Origin: RGIG3009 sp045653425
GTDB lineage: Bacteria > Bacillota > Clostridia > Oscillospirales > Acutalibacteraceae
NCBI GenBank assembly: GCA_045653425.1
Contig: JAZOLU010000003.1
Span: forward strand, 1 to 51,151
Direction: 5' to 3'
Length of the DNA: 51,151 nucleotides
Each line of letters starts with the position of its first letter. Position 1 is the first letter of the stretch. Positions 32,070-38,982 of this stretch are shown piece by piece. The notes below the pieces were generated by a model, which searched no databases, was not told the origin of the DNA, and saw nothing but the letters and a program-made list of their open reading frames with translations. The position numbers and the translations under genes are program-made.

Positions 32070-32174
32070 GCACGTAATGTGCATATCCCTTATCCGGATT
32101 GCGGAGTATGCCCCAACGGGGACACACCGGTTCCCTTTCTGGGTTTGCGGAAAATATAAAAAGAGGTGTTTGTT
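32070..32174 (+). promoter_or_regulatory. rpsO leader with possible S15 autoregulatory fold
   Basis: The leader contains CCCC-AAC-GGGG, paired CCGG elements and TTGCGGA repeated twice. S15 represses its own mRNA in several Bacillota through leader structures of this size. The exact class cannot be assigned without a covariance search. Confidence 0.4.
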
Positions 32175-32438
32175 ATGTTAGCACAAGAAAAAACCGAAAT
32201 TATGCAGCAGTACGCCACGCACGAGGGCGACACCGGTTCTCCGGAAGTTCAAATCGCGGTGCTCACCAAGCGCATTAACGATTTGACCGAGCACTTGAAA
32301 GTGCACAAGAAGGACCACCACTCCCGTCGCGGTCTGCTCAAAATGGTTGGCCATCGCCGCAATCTGCTGAACTATTTGATGAAGAAGGATATCATGCGGT
32401 ATCGTTCCATCATCGAAAAGCTTGGCATCCGTAAATAA
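32175..32438 (+). CDS. rpsO: 30S ribosomal protein S15
   Basis: Primary 16S rRNA-binding protein of the small-subunit platform. The 87 residues include the signature HEGDTGSPEVQIAVLTKRI near residue 16 and HKKDHHSRRGLLKMVGHRR near 45. The ATG at 32175 has AGAGGTG upstream; an in-frame GTG nine bases earlier is part of that ribosome binding site. It is followed by pnp, the order conserved in most bacteria. Confidence 0.97.
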   Translation: MLAQEKTEIMQQYATHEGDTGSPEVQIAVLTKRINDLTEHLKVHKKDHHSRRGLLKMVGHRRNLLNYLMKKDIMRYRSIIEKLGIRK

Positions 32439-32450
32439 GTCTGCACACCG

Positions 32451-32476
32451 AGGCAGGCGGGTTTTCCCGCCTGCCT
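32451..32476 (+). terminator. Hairpin between rpsO and pnp (processing or partial terminator)
   Basis: 11-bp perfect GC-rich stem (AGGCAGGCGGG / CCCGCCTGCCT) with a TTTT loop, 12 bases after the rpsO stop. No T-run follows, so it may stabilise the rpsO 3' end or act as a weak terminator rather than a full stop before pnp. Confidence 0.6.
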
Positions 32477-32531
32477 TGTGGCGTAATTTACGCCACCCAT
32501 TCTTTTGCCGCTAACGGCGCGGACAAGCAAT

Positions 32532-32586
32532 TTTTTAGCAGTGAAACGAGCGTTTTTTGGAAAAACGTTGGTTTTATTGCTAAAAA
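32532..32586 (+). promoter_or_regulatory. pnp 5'-UTR double stem
   Basis: TTTTTAGCA (32532-32540) pairs with TGCTAAAAA (32578-32586), enclosing an inner stem CGTTTTT (32551-32557) / AAAAACG (32561-32567). A long leader stem in front of pnp is the arrangement that RNase III and PNPase use for autoregulation in E. coli; the same use here is inferred. Confidence 0.5.
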
Positions 32587-32632
32587 TCCTGCCCCGCGCC
32601 GTGTGGAAATACATTGAACGGAGGATTTTGTT

Positions 32633-34828
32633 ATGTTCGAAAATTATCGCGTGTACGAAACCACTCTTGCCGGCCGTCCCTTAAAAGTGGAAGTCGGTAA
32701 AATGGCGCAGTTGTCCAGCGGTTCCTGTATGGTCCGCTACGGCGATACCTCGGTGTTGTGCAATGTCACGGCATCCGCCAAACCGCGTGACGGCGTGGAC
32801 TTTTTCCCGCTTTCTGTGGATTATGAGGAAAAATTGTATGCGGTTGGCCGCATTCCCGGCTCGTTCCAGCGCCGCGAAGGCCGCCCCAGCGAAAAGGCCA
32901 TTTTAACTTCCCGCGTGATTGACCGTCCCATCCGCCCCTTGTTCCCCAAGGATATGCGCAACGATGTTTCCATTGTGTGCACGGTGATGTCGGTTGACCA
33001 CGACTGCCCGCCCGAAACCACCGCTATGATTGGTGCTTCCATTGCCATCTCCATTTCGGATATTCCGTGGGACGGCCCCATTTCCGGCGTGGTTGTTGGT
33101 TTGGTGGACGGCGAATACGTCATTAACCCCACCGCCGAGCAGGAAAAACGCTCGGAAATGCACGTAACGGTGGCTTCCACCGCTGATTTGGTGGCTATGA
33201 TTGAAGCCGGCGCCAACGAAATTGACGACGAAACGATGTTTAACGGCATTATGGCCGGTCACGCTGCCAACCAGCAGATTGTGGAATTCATTAAGGGCAT
33301 TCAGGCAGAAATTGGCAAACCGAAGTTTGCGTTCCAGTCTAACGACCCCGACCCGGCTATGTACGAAGCCGTAAAGGAATTTGCCATTGAGGACATTCGC
33401 GCCGCGCTGGACACCGACGACAAACTGGTGCGCGACGAACGCTTGCGCCCGGTGTACGAGGCAGTGCACGCTCGGTTTGACGCCGAATATCCCGATGCTA
33501 CCGACAAGTTGGAAGAGTGCCTGTACAAATTGCAAAAATACGTGGTGCGCCGCTGGTTGCTGGATGACGGCAAACGCGTGGACGGCCGCGGTATTAACGA
33601 TATTCGCCCGTTGGCGGCGGAAGTTGACCTGTTGCCCCGCGTGCACGGTTCCGGTATGTTCACCCGCGGTCAAACACAGGTATTAACCACCGTAACGCTG
33701 GGCAATCCGGACGATGCCCAGTTGCTGGACGGTTTGGATGAAGAAACCAATAAACGCTATATGCACCACTACAACTTCCCCTCCTATTCGGTGGGCGAAA
33801 CCAAGCCGTCGCGTGGCCCCGGTCGTCGCGAAATCGGTCACGGTGCGTTGGCAGAACGCGCGTTGGTACCGGTGCTCCCCTCGCAGGAGGAGTTCCCCTA
33901 CACCATGCGTTTGGTGTCGGAAGTGTTGTCCTCCAACGGTTCCACTTCGCAGGCCTCCATTTGCGGTTCTACTTTGGCATTGATGGCCGCGGGTGTGCCG
34001 ATTAAAGCACCGGTGGCGGGCATCTCCTGCGGTTTGGTAACCGAGGGTGACCGTTTTATGACAATGGTGGACATTCAGGGCTTGGAAGATTTCTTTGGCG
34101 ATATGGACTTTAAGGTAGGCGGTACGCATAAAGGTATCACCGCCATTCAGATGGACTTGAAAGTGCACGGTCTCACCCCCGCTATCATTAAGGAAGCACT
34201 GGAAAAGACCCGCAAAGCACGGCTGTACATCTTGGATGAGATTATGCTCAAAGCCATTCCCGAAGTGCGTGCGGAGTTGTCCCCCTACGCACCCAAGATG
34301 ATTACTACCAAAATTGATGTGGACAAGATTCGCGAAGTGATTGGTAAGGGTGGCTCGGTCATTCAAAAGATTCAAGCCGACTACTGCTGCGACGTAACAA
34401 TTGAGGAAGACGGCACCGTGTTTATTGCGGCTGTTAACTCCGAAAACGCCAAGCGTGCGCTGGAAGTGATTGAAACCATTGCCAAAGACCCCGAAGTGGG
34501 TGCCATTTACAAAGGACGCGTTACGCGCTTAATGGCGTTTGGTGCGTTTGTGGAGATTGCTCCCGGCAAAGAGGGCTTGGTGCACATCAGTAAGTTGGAC
34601 GTTAAGCGTGTGGAAAAAGTGGAAGATATTGTCACTGTGGGCGATGAGGTGCTGGTTAAGGTGACCGAAATTGACGAACAGGGTCGTATCAACCTCTCCC
34701 GCCGCGATGCGCTCATTCAGGTGGAAGGGTTAACTCCCGAACCGACTGTGGAGCGTGAAATATCGTCCCGTCCCGCGCCCCGTCAGGGTGGCTTCCGCCG
34801 CCGTGACGACCGCCGCCGCGACGATTGA
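32633..34828 (+). CDS. pnp: Polyribonucleotide nucleotidyltransferase (PNPase)
   Basis: Phosphorolytic 3'-5' exoribonuclease, trimeric, part of RNA degradation. The 731 residues contain two RNase PH domains (first with EKAILTSRVIDRPIRPLFP, second with MHHYNFPSYSVGETKPSRGP and GREIGHGALAERAL near 385-405), then a KH domain (VIGKGGSVIQKIQ near 565) and an S1 domain (GAIYKGRVTRLMAFGAFVEI near 623). It ends in an Arg/Asp-rich tail (RRRDDRRRDD), which is longer and more basic than usual. CGGAGG precedes the ATG. It closes the rpsO-pnp unit with a strong terminator. Confidence 0.97.
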   Translation: MFENYRVYETTLAGRPLKVEVGKMAQLSSGSCMVRYGDTSVLCNVTASAKPRDGVDFFPLSVDYEEKLYAVGRIPGSFQRREGRPSEKAILTSRVIDRPIRPLFPKDMRNDVSIVCTVMSVDHDCPPETTAMIGASIAISISDIPWDGPISGVVVGLVDGEYVINPTAEQEKRSEMHVTVASTADLVAMIEAGANEIDDETMFNGIMAGHAANQQIVEFIKGIQAEIGKPKFAFQSNDPDPAMYEAVKEFAIEDIRAALDTDDKLVRDERLRPVYEAVHARFDAEYPDATDKLEECLYKLQKYVVRRWLLDDGKRVDGRGINDIRPLAAEVDLLPRVHGSGMFTRGQTQVLTTVTLGNPDDAQLLDGLDEETNKRYMHHYNFPSYSVGETKPSRGPGRREIGHGALAERALVPVLPSQEEFPYTMRLVSEVLSSNGSTSQASICGSTLALMAAGVPIKAPVAGISCGLVTEGDRFMTMVDIQGLEDFFGDMDFKVGGTHKGITAIQMDLKVHGLTPAIIKEALEKTRKARLYILDEIMLKAIPEVRAELSPYAPKMITTKIDVDKIREVIGKGGSVIQKIQADYCCDVTIEEDGTVFIAAVNSENAKRALEVIETIAKDPEVGAIYKGRVTRLMAFGAFVEIAPGKEGLVHISKLDVKRVEKVEDIVTVGDEVLVKVTEIDEQGRINLSRRDALIQVEGLTPEPTVEREISSRPAPRQGGFRRRDDRRRDD

Positions 34829-34851
34829 TTTACAAAAACAACCATAAAAGC

Positions 34852-34898
34852 AGTGGGCAGGACACTTGTAACGTGTCCTGCCCACTTTGTTTTTATTT
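34852..34898 (+). terminator. Terminator after pnp
   Basis: 14-bp perfect stem (34852-34865 with 34873-34886), 7-base loop, followed by TTGTTTTTATTT. Confidence 0.92.
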
Positions 34899-34968
34899 AC
34901 TGTGTGGCCGCCGTAAAGGGTGGTTCTTATAAGGATGTTTTATGACGCACAAAAATATAATACGAATA

Positions 34969-35004
34969 ACCGCCAAGAAAAACCCCATAGTTTTTCTTGG
35001 CGGT
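34969..35004. repeat. 15-bp perfect inverted repeat at the border of the AT-rich island
   Basis: 34969-34983 pairs perfectly with 34990-35004 around a 6-base loop; the arms contain ACCGCCAAGAAAAA. It has no gene in front of it within 80 bases, so a simple terminator role is unclear. It may be an end of a mobile or decayed element. The rest of the 287-base gap 34829-35115 holds the pnp terminator and the methyltransferase promoter. Confidence 0.6.
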
Positions 35005-35052
35005 ATCATTTTACATATATATTATACCATAAAATCAGCCAAAATACAAGAC

Positions 35053-35080
35053 TTGTTATTTGCAAAAACAAACGTATAAT
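35053..35080 (+). promoter_or_regulatory. Promoter for the island methyltransferase
   Basis: -35 TTGTTA (35053-35058), 16-base spacer and -10 TATAAT (35075-35080), with GGAGG and the ATG about 35 bases downstream. Confidence 0.68.
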
Positions 35081-35115
35081 TATAATAGATTATTGCACTT
35101 AATGTTGGAGGTTCT

Positions 35116-36015
35116 ATGGTTCTCAATGCTTTAGACGAAATATTATTCTGGGATAACATACCTGCTCTTAAAAGATTTATATGTCAAAATATGTTTAAGT
35201 ATTATCCACATGACCCCCAAAAATTCTATGCAGAAAAAACCAAATTTTTGAAACAGTATATTCCAGATAAAGAAACCTTTATATCTAAGCTTATTCATTA
35301 TTCCCAAAATGGTACTGCAACTTGGGTATCGGGCAGAAACGAGCTTAGTGATGACATTGATAAGGATTCAATGATCAAAGCGATAAAGACGAATTCTCAT
35401 ATTGAAAATGGACGGAAGAAAGCACTCCAAGCATCAAAATGGCAAAAAACAAACCCGAATTTCTGGCACTTTTATTCAAGCAATGTACTATATAATTACA
35501 GCAATCATATTCTTGAATTGACCATTGGAGCAGGTGGCGGAACTAATGCTGTTATGATGAACATGCGTGAAAATGACTATTATATGGGTGTAGATATTGA
35601 TTTCGTTTGTGCTAAAAATGCCGATGCATTAGCGAAATATTATCAAGTAAACGGGCTTGGAATTTCTACGTCGCTTTGGAATCTTCCTTTTGATGACGAA
35701 ATGTTTACCTCGGTTTGTTCCAATGCCGGTTTAGAAGAAAGTCGTGAAATTCCAACAATATTGTCTGAAGCGGCAAGGGTTCTTACGCCAAAAGGAAGAA
35801 TTACAATCCATTGTTTAAGGCAAGAAAAAGCAAATTGGTATTCATATTTTGAAAAATACGGATTTACCAAAGCAGAAACAAAGACATGGCTTTGTAAAGT
35901 TAGATTGTTTTCTGATGTTGATCAGGTAAAAGAACTGTTAAAAAGCAGCGGTTTATCGTTGATAGATCAAAAAGATGATGAAAAACTGGGACATATTATA
36001 GTTTTCGAAAAGTAA
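35116..36015 (+). CDS. Class I SAM-dependent methyltransferase (accessory)
   Basis: 299 residues. The methyltransferase core lies at about 130-240: ILELTIGAGGGTNAVMM (motif I), YYMGVDID (motif II), LWNLPFDDEMFTSVCSNAGLEE (motif IV region) and EAARVLTPKGRITI (motif V/VI). The N-terminal 110 residues are helical and match nothing I know. Codon use is markedly AT-rich (AAA, GAA, TTT, ATA) against a GC-rich neighbourhood, which suggests acquisition by transfer. GGAGG stands before the ATG. The substrate is unknown; small-molecule methylation such as antibiotic tailoring or resistance is possible but unproven. Confidence 0.82.
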   Translation: MVLNALDEILFWDNIPALKRFICQNMFKYYPHDPQKFYAEKTKFLKQYIPDKETFISKLIHYSQNGTATWVSGRNELSDDIDKDSMIKAIKTNSHIENGRKKALQASKWQKTNPNFWHFYSSNVLYNYSNHILELTIGAGGGTNAVMMNMRENDYYMGVDIDFVCAKNADALAKYYQVNGLGISTSLWNLPFDDEMFTSVCSNAGLEESREIPTILSEAARVLTPKGRITIHCLRQEKANWYSYFEKYGFTKAETKTWLCKVRLFSDVDQVKELLKSSGLSLIDQKDDEKLGHIIVFEK

Positions 36016-36035
36016 AATATTCGAGTTATTAAATT

Positions 36036-36080
36036 ACCACCGAGAGTAATGAATTACCGTCACTCTCGGTGGTCATTTTT
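36036..36080 (+). terminator. Terminator after the methyltransferase
   Basis: 12-bp perfect stem (ACCACCGAGAGT / ACTCTCGGTGGT, 36036-36073) with a 14-base loop, followed by CATTTTTTATT. Confidence 0.88.
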
Positions 36081-36157
36081 TATTAAAAGTATGCGAGAAC
36101 CAGCATCGCCTTTGGCTGTACGCCAAATTCAATAATTATTGGGCGCAGCCTAAGCCC

Positions 36158-36508
36158 TTATTTTGATTTTATAGTTTTAAGCGAAGAAATTAACATTCTG
36201 CGAATTGCACCGCAATCGTTTTGTAATGTTTTATAATCTTCTTCGTTCATACAATTTGTTTCAAATAAAAGCTCAAGCCAATATTCAGTTTCATAACACT
36301 CTTTTTGTGCAATCTCAAGTTTAGAAATAAAATCCTTTGTTCCTTGGGCGTATTGTGCTTCGTGTAAATTTGCACCGATAGAAGTAGCGGAACGAAGAAG
36401 TTGATTTATTAAAACGGACTCATTATGATTTGCTTTCATATCACGACAGAGAAAAACAACAGTTTTTGCAAATTCCTTTGCCTTATCTCTTAAAATGCTA
36501 TTAGCCAA
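36158..36508 (-). CDS. Four-helix-bundle protein (23S rRNA IVS-type, TIGR02436-like)
   Basis: 116 residues starting at TTG, after GAGGTGATAACT. The family pattern is complete: DKAKEFAKTVVFLCRDM, then LINQLLRSATSIGANLHEAQ near residue 42, FISKLEIAQKECYETEYWLELL near 65 and a C-terminal helix IRRMLISSLKTI. Such proteins were first found encoded in intervening sequences of 23S rRNA genes but are common as free genes with unknown role. It is AT-rich like the methyltransferase next to it, and is followed upstream by a dense array of small hairpins (36564-36755), an arrangement that suggests a mobile unit. Confidence 0.9.
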   Translation of the reverse strand: MANSILRDKAKEFAKTVVFLCRDMKANHNESVLINQLLRSATSIGANLHEAQYAQGTKDFISKLEIAQKECYETEYWLELLFETNCMNEEDYKTLQNDCGAIRRMLISSLKTIKSK

Positions 36509-36563
36509 AGTTATCACCTCTAAATTTATTATACATAATAAATTATAGTCTTTCAAGTTTTAT

Positions 36564-36755
36564 TCCGACTTTGTCGGAGTGATATTATTGCCTTATGGCA
36601 ATAGTGTTATTGAAGCCTTTGGCTTCAGTGTTATTTTATTCGCCATAAACTGCCGAAGGCAATATCACTCGGCGTCAGCCGAATATCACTGCGAAGCAAT
36701 AGAACTCGCCGCAAGGCGAATAAAACTGCGAGACTTCCTTATGAGAAGTCTCGCA
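36564..36755. repeat. Palindromic array of eight short hairpins joined by GTGATATT-type linkers
   Basis: Stems: 36564-36578, 36587-36602, 36611-36627, 36651-36661, 36669-36682, 36690-36698, 36706-36719 and 36727-36755. In the left half the linkers read GTGATATT or GTGTTATT; in the right half they are the reverse orientation (AATATCACT twice, then AATAGAACT and AATAAAACT). The whole block is therefore a large imperfect palindrome of hairpins, able to fold into a branched structure. The last stem (11 bp) followed by GTTTTATT on the minus strand can also terminate the second Rnf operon. The gap 36509-36767 contains nothing else. Confidence 0.85.
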
Positions 36756-36767
36756 ACGGCACGCGTT

Positions 36768-37364
36768 TTATATCAAATTCAGCACCGGACGGAAGCCCAT
36801 TAACGCCAATGCCAGCAACCCCAAATACACCAGCGTACCGGGTAACCCGCGGAATGCGGTGGGGGTATCGGGATTGTCCATACGTTCCAGCGCCTCGGCC
36901 ACCATAGAGGACAAAAACATAAAACCAAGTGCCGAACCCAGTGCAATACCCAGTGCCGGGAAAAACGAGGTGGAGAACTGATAATTGATGACCAGCGCGG
37001 CACCGATAACAATGGTGTTAAATGCCGCCAACGGCAAAAACCGATTGACACGGCGATACCAGTCCGCAAACCAGCGACGCGCCGCCAGCACGGTTGCCAC
37101 ATACACCACCGCCGTTATAACCACAACCAACAACGGCCGCAGCAGGCGGAACTGCCATTCTGTGGGGAGCAGGCGGTCTAAGGGGAAGAACAACGCGGTG
37201 GTAACCACCGAAAACGCCATGAGCAGCTTCCCAAATGTGCGCCGCTGGCGCGGACGCCGCATTAACCGCGCCAAAGAGGAAGAACCAAGACCGGTGGTGA
37301 GTACCACGTTCTGCATAGCCGCGGTGACAAGCAGATATATCACCATATCACCTATGGTTTTCAT
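36768..37364 (-). CDS. rnfA: RnfA-like membrane subunit lacking all cysteines (locus 2)
   Basis: 198 residues, six membrane helices. It aligns by eye along its length with RnfA/RsxA: MVIYLLVTAAMQNVVLTTGLG, RRVNRFLPLAAFNTIVIGAAL and the end DTPTAFRGLPGTLVYLGLLA. In canonical RnfA the first helix has GxCP and the fourth NC; the two cysteines, with two of RnfE, hold a [2Fe-2S] cluster inside the membrane. Here they read GSSS (27-30) and N116-T117, and no cysteine is present in the protein. GGGAGGAGG precedes the ATG. Its start overlaps rnfE by ATGA. It is the last gene of the operon. Confidence 0.88.
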   Translation of the reverse strand: MKTIGDMVIYLLVTAAMQNVVLTTGLGSSSLARLMRRPRQRRTFGKLLMAFSVVTTALFFPLDRLLPTEWQFRLLRPLLVVVITAVVYVATVLAARRWFADWYRRVNRFLPLAAFNTIVIGAALVINYQFSTSFFPALGIALGSALGFMFLSSMVAEALERMDNPDTPTAFRGLPGTLVYLGLLALALMGFRPVLNLI

Positions 37365-38011
37365 AGCAGTTCCTCCTCCCCTTTGTTGGATACGGCACGC
37401 CGCAACAACTGCTTTGCCCATTGCAGTGCCGCCGCCATAAAGCCAAGCAACACATACCCAATGAACGGATGCTCTGCCTCCGGAAAGCGGGCCTCAAAGC
37501 CCAGCGGAATACCCCAAATATGGCCGGTCACTGCCGCTTCGCGCAGTGCCGAGGCAATGCACAACACCAACCCAAAACCCAACACCGTGCCCAACGAATC
37601 CGCCAACAACACCAAAGGATGTGCGCTTGCCGCGTGGGCACTTGCGGGACGTAGCGTAAACAACGTGTTTACCGCCATAAGCGGCAAAAACAAATACAGT
37701 GACGCATAAATATCGGCAGAAATCCACTGCCGCAATACCGCGGCGGTTCCCAACAACATAGCGGTGGTAAGCACGGCATACACGGCGGGACGCAACCATT
37801 GCGGGAATCGCTCACCGAACAACGATAGCAACAAATTCATCGGTAACAACACCACGGCGGTGCACACTGCCAGTGCCACGGCGTTTTTTAAATTAAAACC
37901 GATTGCCAAAATGGGGCACAGACCCATGGCTTGTACCAACACCACGTTTTCGGGTAAAAAGGTATCCCAAAATGCTGAAAATAGTGAACGCCATTCCGGT
38001 TTTGTTTTCAT
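37361..38011 (-). CDS. rnfE: RnfE-like membrane subunit with one cluster cysteine lost (locus 2)
   Basis: 216 residues with six membrane helices. The first conserved helix is intact: ENVVLVQAMGLCPILAIGFN, with Cys32 in the GLCP motif. The second motif, normally NCxxxGRAEAFA, reads N115-T116 LFTLRPASAHA, so the second cluster ligand is missing. The REIxGxGT region is changed to REAAVTGHIWGIPLG. AGGAGG precedes the ATG, which overlaps the rnfD stop; a longer start would run far into rnfD. In canonical Rnf, RnfE and RnfA form an inverted pair around the membrane cluster. Confidence 0.88.
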   Translation of the reverse strand: MKTKPEWRSLFSAFWDTFLPENVVLVQAMGLCPILAIGFNLKNAVALAVCTAVVLLPMNLLLSLFGERFPQWLRPAVYAVLTTAMLLGTAAVLRQWISADIYASLYLFLPLMAVNTLFTLRPASAHAASAHPLVLLADSLGTVLGFGLVLCIASALREAAVTGHIWGIPLGFEARFPEAEHPFIGYVLLGFMAAALQWAKQLLRRAVSNKGEEELL

Positions 38012-38982
38012 ACGCGCGCCTCCTTTTGCCACCGTCGCGCAAACCACCAACAAAAACGGTCCAGCAACGGGGCAAACGAATTCACCAACAGTACGGCAAA
38101 AAATTCACAACATTCAAACCGACCGTACCAGCGCAATAAAATCACCAGCGCGCCCGCCAACACACCATAGGCAATACGCGCCAACCAAAACCGAGGTGCC
38201 ACCGTTAAGTCGCCCAGCAAAAACACACCGCAAAACAACAGCAAACCGGCGCACAGTTCCAGCGGGATACTAACAGATGCCGGCACCGCCGCGCGCGGGA
38301 ACAACGCCGCGCCCAGCGCACAGGTTGCCAAATACGATACAAAAATGATGGGTGAAGCCGAGCGGCGCGTATACAAATACAACGCCGAGGCAAGCAACAC
38401 CAACACCCCCGCCGAACCAATGGGGCCGGGAAAATCACCGCTGAACAGTGCCATCCACCCCACCGAGGTACTGCCGCCGCTGCTGAGTTGTTCGGTAGGC
38501 GACACGGCGGTAATAACCGAGGAGGTGTCCCACAACGGAAGCGGCGCACTCTGGCCGGGGTCAGGGTACACAAACAAACGCGTAGGGAAACAAATGGCAC
38601 AAAACGCCATACCCGCCGCGGCAGGGTTAAAAATGCAATGACCGTTTCCGCCAAACGGCATTTTGGCAACGCCAATGGCAAAAGCCGCACCCATAACCGG
38701 CACCCAAAACGGTGCCAGCGGCGACATCATAGCACCGATGAGCGCACCTGTCATAGCGGCAGTGCCGTCCGCCAAAGTGACACGACGGTGCGATACCGCA
38801 CAACACAACACTTCCACTAACATTGCGCTGAGCATTCCCGCCAACACCAAAATGAGGGGTCTCAGCCCATAATACAAGCAGGAAAACGCGGTAACGGGAA
38901 GCAAGCACAACAACACGCCACCCGCTTGATAAAAAGGATGGTGGGTTTCCCGCAAATGCGGGGCAACAGACGGTTTAAGCAT
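38008..38982 (-). CDS. rnfD: RnfD-like membrane subunit without flavinylation consensus (locus 2)
   Basis: 324 residues, about nine membrane helices. RnfD family features remain: DGTAAMTGALIGAMMSPLAP, GNGHCIFNPAAAGMAF and the C-terminal EFFAVLLVNSFAPLLDRF. The Dxx(S/T)xAT motif that takes FMN (DAVSTAT in the locus 1 protein) has no clear counterpart; the nearest segment reads VITAVSPTEQL. The region that normally contains TDxxT...GRxI is also changed (LLGDLTVAPRFWL). ATG 38982 is 6 bases from GGAGGAGG and overlaps the rnfC stop. Confidence 0.85.
   Translation of the reverse strand: MLKPSVAPHLRETHHPFYQAGGVLLCLLPVTAFSCLYYGLRPLILVLAGMLSAMLVEVLCCAVSHRRVTLADGTAAMTGALIGAMMSPLAPFWVPVMGAAFAIGVAKMPFGGNGHCIFNPAAAGMAFCAICFPTRLFVYPDPGQSAPLPLWDTSSVITAVSPTEQLSSGGSTSVGWMALFSGDFPGPIGSAGVLVLLASALYLYTRRSASPIIFVSYLATCALGAALFPRAAVPASVSIPLELCAGLLLFCGVFLLGDLTVAPRFWLARIAYGVLAGALVILLRWYGRFECCEFFAVLLVNSFAPLLDRFCWWFARRWQKEARV

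Noticed and set aside
34939..35079. Short frame of about 45 codons starting MTHKNIIR across the 15-bp inverted repeat
   Set aside because: It has an AAGGAT-like site upstream, but it reads straight through a perfect palindrome and into the methyltransferase promoter, so chance is more likely.
36564..36755. CRISPR array, integron attC or tRNA cluster
   Set aside because: Stems differ in sequence and length, spacing is irregular, and only the linkers are similar; no CRISPR repeats, no attC core and no cloverleaf.
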